DNA from: Methanococcoides orientis
GTDB taxonomy: Archaea > Halobacteriota > Methanosarcinia > Methanosarcinales > Methanosarcinaceae
DNA: 64,000 nucleotides
Assembly: GCF_021184045.1 (NCBI RefSeq)
Contig: NZ_CP073710.1
Coordinates: 2,118,685 to 2,182,684, forward strand
Direction of reading: 5' to 3'
In this document: piece by piece, positions 61,410 to 64,000 of the stretch
Layout: every line of letters begins with the position of its first letter
How positions within the stretch are numbered: position 1 is the first letter of the stretch
Notes under the pieces: model-generated
Database searches by the model: none
What the model saw: the letters and a program-made list of their open reading frames with translations, nothing else
What the model was told of the DNA's origin: nothing
Position numbers and translations under genes: made by a program

Positions 61410-61589
61410 TTAGTCGATACGCACCTGTTTTCTCTGGTCATAATCTTCGACAGCATCTCCCACCTTTGTGAGTAGATCCTTTGCCTCAGCGATGGAAAGT
61501 TTCACTATTTCCTCGTCCTCTCCATGGCTGACAACTATGCGTACCCTGTTCCTTTCAATATCTACTGTTATATTTCTGCTTTTATCCAT
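61410..61589 (-). CDS. Small protein of 59 residues between nnr and moaC
   Basis: A frame from ATG 61587-61589 to TAA 61410-61412 encodes 59 residues. The product has a beta-hairpin-like start (RNITVDIERNRVRIVVS) and a C-terminal helix (IAEAKDLLTKVGDAVEDYDQ). GGGAGTGG precedes the ATG, it begins 13 bases after the nnr stop and ends 17 bases before moaC, so it reads as a genuine operon member. Function is unknown; the hairpin-then-'S-x-x-EA-x-x-L' layout resembles the 39-residue product at 6499. Confidence 0.65.
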   Translation of the reverse strand: MDKSRNITVDIERNRVRIVVSHGEDEEIVKLSIAEAKDLLTKVGDAVEDYDQRKQVRID

Positions 61590-61602
61590 TTTACCACTCC
61601 CT

Positions 61603-63048
61603 TTATTTCATAACATCTGTAATCCTGTCTATAATATCAGTAGCAATCAGTCCATTACCCTTTTCTTCAAATGCGAGGTCTCCTGCTGCACCATTAATAA
61701 AAGCTGCACAACATGCTGCTTCCATTGGAGAACTTATCGCAAAGAGCGCCCCTGTAATTCCTGCGAGCACATCGCCAGTGCCACCGACCGTCATTCCTGC
61801 ATTACCGGTATTGTTGATGGCAACCCTTTCTCCGTTGCTGATGGTGTCTTCCTTACCTTTAAGAAGTACGGTCAGCCCATTCTCTTTGGAAAATGCCTGC
61901 ACATCATCTGGCCCGTTACCTCCAAGTGATCTGAATTCCCCGGCATGCGGCGTGATGATCATTGTTGTATCTTCGGGAACGGGCAGTTCGATGCCGTAAA
62001 GTCCATCAGCATCCACAACCACTTTCTTACAGAAAGGTATTATCTTTGAGATCGCTGCTTTTGTCCTGTCTGCTCTTCCAAGACCCATTCCAATGACCAC
62101 TACATCATGTGATGTTATCAGTTCGGCTATCTTTTCAACATCCTCTTCACAAAGGATATCTGATGAAAGTTGTCTTACTATTATATTAGGGGAATATGAT
62201 GCAATAGTTTCTGCAACACTGGCAGGAGCAGCTACGGTGACAATATCAGCACCTATTCGCAACGCTGCCATGGCTGCAAGTGCCGGTGCACCGGAATAAG
62301 GTCCGCCTCCAACGATAAGTATCCTGCCGGAATTGCCTTTGTGGCTATCTGCACGGCGCCTTTGAAGGACTTTCAGGTCCCCTGCTCCGACGCATTTTTC
62401 TGCATCTTCACATACTCCGATATTTACGACTTTAACCTCGGAAGTATATTCGCCGGCAAGGGATGTCGTAAGTCCTGTCTTCATTTCATGAAAAGTGAGG
62501 GTAATATCTGCGATCACTGCTTTGTCAATCTCTCCTCCATCGGGGTCAAAGCCTGATGGTACATCAACTGCGATCACCGGTTTACCTGATCCGTTGATCA
62601 GATCGATGATGGTGGATTCTGTTTCTCTCAGTTTTCCGCTGATCCCGGTTCCAAGCAGTGCATCTACAATAATATCGGAATCATCGATCCATCCTGTATT
62701 CTGAAGTTGTGATGCATCTGTGAGTTCAAGGGTCCCTTTAATACTGCAGTGTTTGAGGATATTGAAGTTATGTCTTGCATCATCTGTCCTTATGTGGCTT
62801 GACTGTCCTGCAAGTACGACATAAACCATTATTTTCGGATCTGATGCCAGATGTCTCGCAGCAACGAACGCATCTCCTCCGTTGTTCCCCCTGCCTGCAA
62901 TGAAGAGGACCTTTCCGCTCCCGATCCGCTCCTTTACTTCGCGTGCAATGGCAGCTCCTGCATTTTCCATAAGTTGCAGTCCTTTGAGCCCAAGATATTC
63001 ACAGTTGGCATCGATTGCCTGCATTCGCGAAGATGTTATCGACCTCAT
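61603..63048 (-). CDS. nnr: Bifunctional NAD(P)HX epimerase/dehydratase
   Basis: The 481-residue protein fuses the NnrE-type epimerase (about 1-215; FIAGRGNNGGDAFVAARHL, DALLGTGISGKLR, AVDVPSGFDPDGG) with the NnrD-type ADP/ATP-dependent dehydratase (about 225-481; ILIVGGGPYSGAPALAAMAALRIGADIVTV, VVDADGLYG, TPHAGEFRSLGG, GNAGMTVGGTGDVLAGI). It repairs hydrated NADH and NADPH. Length is typical of fused Nnr. GAGG precedes the ATG, and it opens the leftward unit nnr, small frame, moaC. Confidence 0.95.
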   Translation of the reverse strand: MRSITSSRMQAIDANCEYLGLKGLQLMENAGAAIAREVKERIGSGKVLFIAGRGNNGGDAFVAARHLASDPKIMVYVVLAGQSSHIRTDDARHNFNILKHCSIKGTLELTDASQLQNTGWIDDSDIIVDALLGTGISGKLRETESTIIDLINGSGKPVIAVDVPSGFDPDGGEIDKAVIADITLTFHEMKTGLTTSLAGEYTSEVKVVNIGVCEDAEKCVGAGDLKVLQRRRADSHKGNSGRILIVGGGPYSGAPALAAMAALRIGADIVTVAAPASVAETIASYSPNIIVRQLSSDILCEEDVEKIAELITSHDVVVIGMGLGRADRTKAAISKIIPFCKKVVVDADGLYGIELPVPEDTTMIITPHAGEFRSLGGNGPDDVQAFSKENGLTVLLKGKEDTISNGERVAINNTGNAGMTVGGTGDVLAGITGALFAISSPMEAACCAAFINGAAGDLAFEEKGNGLIATDIIDRITDVMK

Positions 63049-63246
63049 GTTCCTCTATTATTCTTTAGTTTGCATTGTATTTAGATGTATCAATAATGTT
63101 ACTGATCTTGGATGATGTCCGGAATAAGTTCGATGTTGTTCCCGATGACCTTTTATTCCTGTACATTTTTTCACCGAAAGAACCTTAATACTGGATAAAG
63201 AATTATAGCTTACAAGGAGGTATAACAATACCCGCTTTAAAAGAAA

Positions 63247-64000
63247 TGGATGCCCCGGTCAAGAAATGGTTGAATCCAACATATCTGATACTTGGAAGTG
63301 GAAGTATCGGTTTTGCTGTTGCAAAGGAGCTTCGTGAGCTCGATAAAGACCTTATAATTATTGACAGGGACACACAAAAGGTAGAAACACTGCGTGAAGA
63401 GGCATATGAGGCCTTCGCAGGTGATATTTCAGATCCTGATATTTTTCAGCATGTAAATCCAAAGGAACTTTCCGGAATACTTGTTCTGAGTTCTGATAAT
63501 GATGCCAATAAAAAGGCACTTGAAAACATAGCCAGTCTGGAACTGGATGATACTTACTGCGTTGCCAGGGCATCTGATGTCATAAGTATGCAGGAGATGG
63601 ACGGACTTGGTGCAGATCTTGTTGTAATGCCTTCAAGACTGGTTGCAAGATCGGTCGCAAGGTCTCTGGGTCGTGCAGAATCCCTGCGCCGTGGAAACAA
63701 ATTGTCCCAGTGGTTCAAAGGAATTTCCGGCAAAGACCTTGCTATTGTAGTTCATGATAATCCTGATCCGGATGCAATTGCCAGTGCTCTTGCACTGCAA
63801 AAGATCGCGGATTCATTTGATGTGAGATCATCTATTCTGTACCATGGTGAGATAGGCCATCAGGAGAACAAAGCATTCGTAAACCTCCTTGGTATTGACC
63901 TTAACAGGATGGAAGAACACAATATCTCTGAATTTGATGATATTGCAATGGTGGATTGCGCTGTGCCTGGTGCTAATAACATGCTCTCTTCGGGTACGCA
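63247..64000 (+). CDS. TrkA-N/DHH family protein (3' end outside window)
   Basis: The open frame runs off the window. Its 251 visible residues have an N-terminal Rossmann TrkA-N domain (YLILGSGSIGFAVAKEL, IIIDRDTQKV, LVLSSDNDANKKA, about 13-135) and the start of a DHH phosphoesterase domain (VVHDNPDPDAIASALAL, about 169-185; IAMVDCA). This fusion is known in archaea and binds a nucleotide and probably cleaves a phosphodiester; the exact role is open. An AGGAGG (63215-63220) lies 26 bases before the ATG, too far to serve it. Confidence 0.8.

Noticed and set aside
1-64000. tRNA, rRNA or CRISPR array
   Set aside because: Intergenic stretches were read for cloverleaf-like sequences, conserved rRNA segments and regularly spaced repeats; none was recognised, though a covariance-model scan was not possible.

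Overview
The window is a euryarchaeal chromosome segment, most likely from a methylotrophic methanogen of the Methanosarcinaceae (Methanococcoides/Methanolobus-like). Archaeal markers are ABCE1, Nob1, TiaS, class I lysyl-tRNA synthetase, pyruvoyl arginine decarboxylase, deoxyhypusine-synthase-family protein and the archaeal RecJ-like/DnaJ-zinc-finger protein. The lineage is suggested by Methanosarcinales-type S-layer (DUF1608) repeats, PGF-CTERM sorting tails and a tetrahydrofolate C1 set (PurN, GlyA, FolD, MetV, MetF) of the kind known from Methanosarcina. Many genes have a TATA box about 25 bases before the ATG, consistent with leaderless mRNAs. I saw no rRNA, tRNA, CRISPR array or intact transposon.

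Layout. 0-5.3 kb: end of a PIN/KH ATPase, a nickel/cobalt ECF transporter split into divergent cbiMN and cbiOQ with a NikR-like palindrome between them, UDP-sugar dehydrogenase and a coiled-coil membrane protein. 5.3-19.1 kb: two pilin-like proteins, HisH, a PurM-superfamily protein, a stomatin/NfeD pair, the RecJ-like protein, GfcR, Nob1, a two-domain KaiC-like ATPase, NadE, TiaS and a conserved archaeal HTH regulator. 19.2-23.9 kb: purN-glyA-folD-folP-like-metV. 23.9-30.7 kb: an AT-rich accessory island of exported, membrane and regulatory proteins with several inverted repeats and, at its left edge, the 3' remnant of a gene whose intact relative lies inside it. 30.7-41.1 kb: metF, thiC and a CofE-family gene, then thioredoxin, a metallo-beta-lactamase-fold protein, ABCE1, envelope proteins, HisF and MazG. 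41.2-46.3 kb: a roughly 1680-residue surface metalloprotease fused to S-layer repeats. 46.5-52 kb: U32 peptidase-family protein, DNPH1-like hydrolase, BofA-like protein, methyltransferase and LysS. 52.1-57.6 kb: a polyamine/hypusine-type gene set and the iron module (DtxR regulator and FeoB). 57.6-64 kb: a CDIN1-like nuclease overlapping a DNA glycosylase gene, PRPP synthase, MoaC, the NAD(P)HX repair protein and the start of a TrkA-N/DHH protein.

How it fits together. The folate genes move one-carbon units between serine, purines and methyl groups, and the island separates metV from metF. Pyruvoyl arginine decarboxylase makes agmatine, which TiaS attaches to tRNA-Ile; a deoxyhypusine-synthase-like enzyme and a fold-III decarboxylase lie next to it. 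The best candidates for something undescribed are: (1) the island's pairing of an exported protein with a membrane-anchored double winged-helix regulator, next to a perfect 19-bp inverted repeat and divergent exported proteins; (2) the metalloprotease/S-layer fusion; (3) the deoxyhypusine-synthase paralogue with two substituted polyamine-site aspartates; and (4) the overlapping DNA glycosylase and CDIN1-like nuclease genes.
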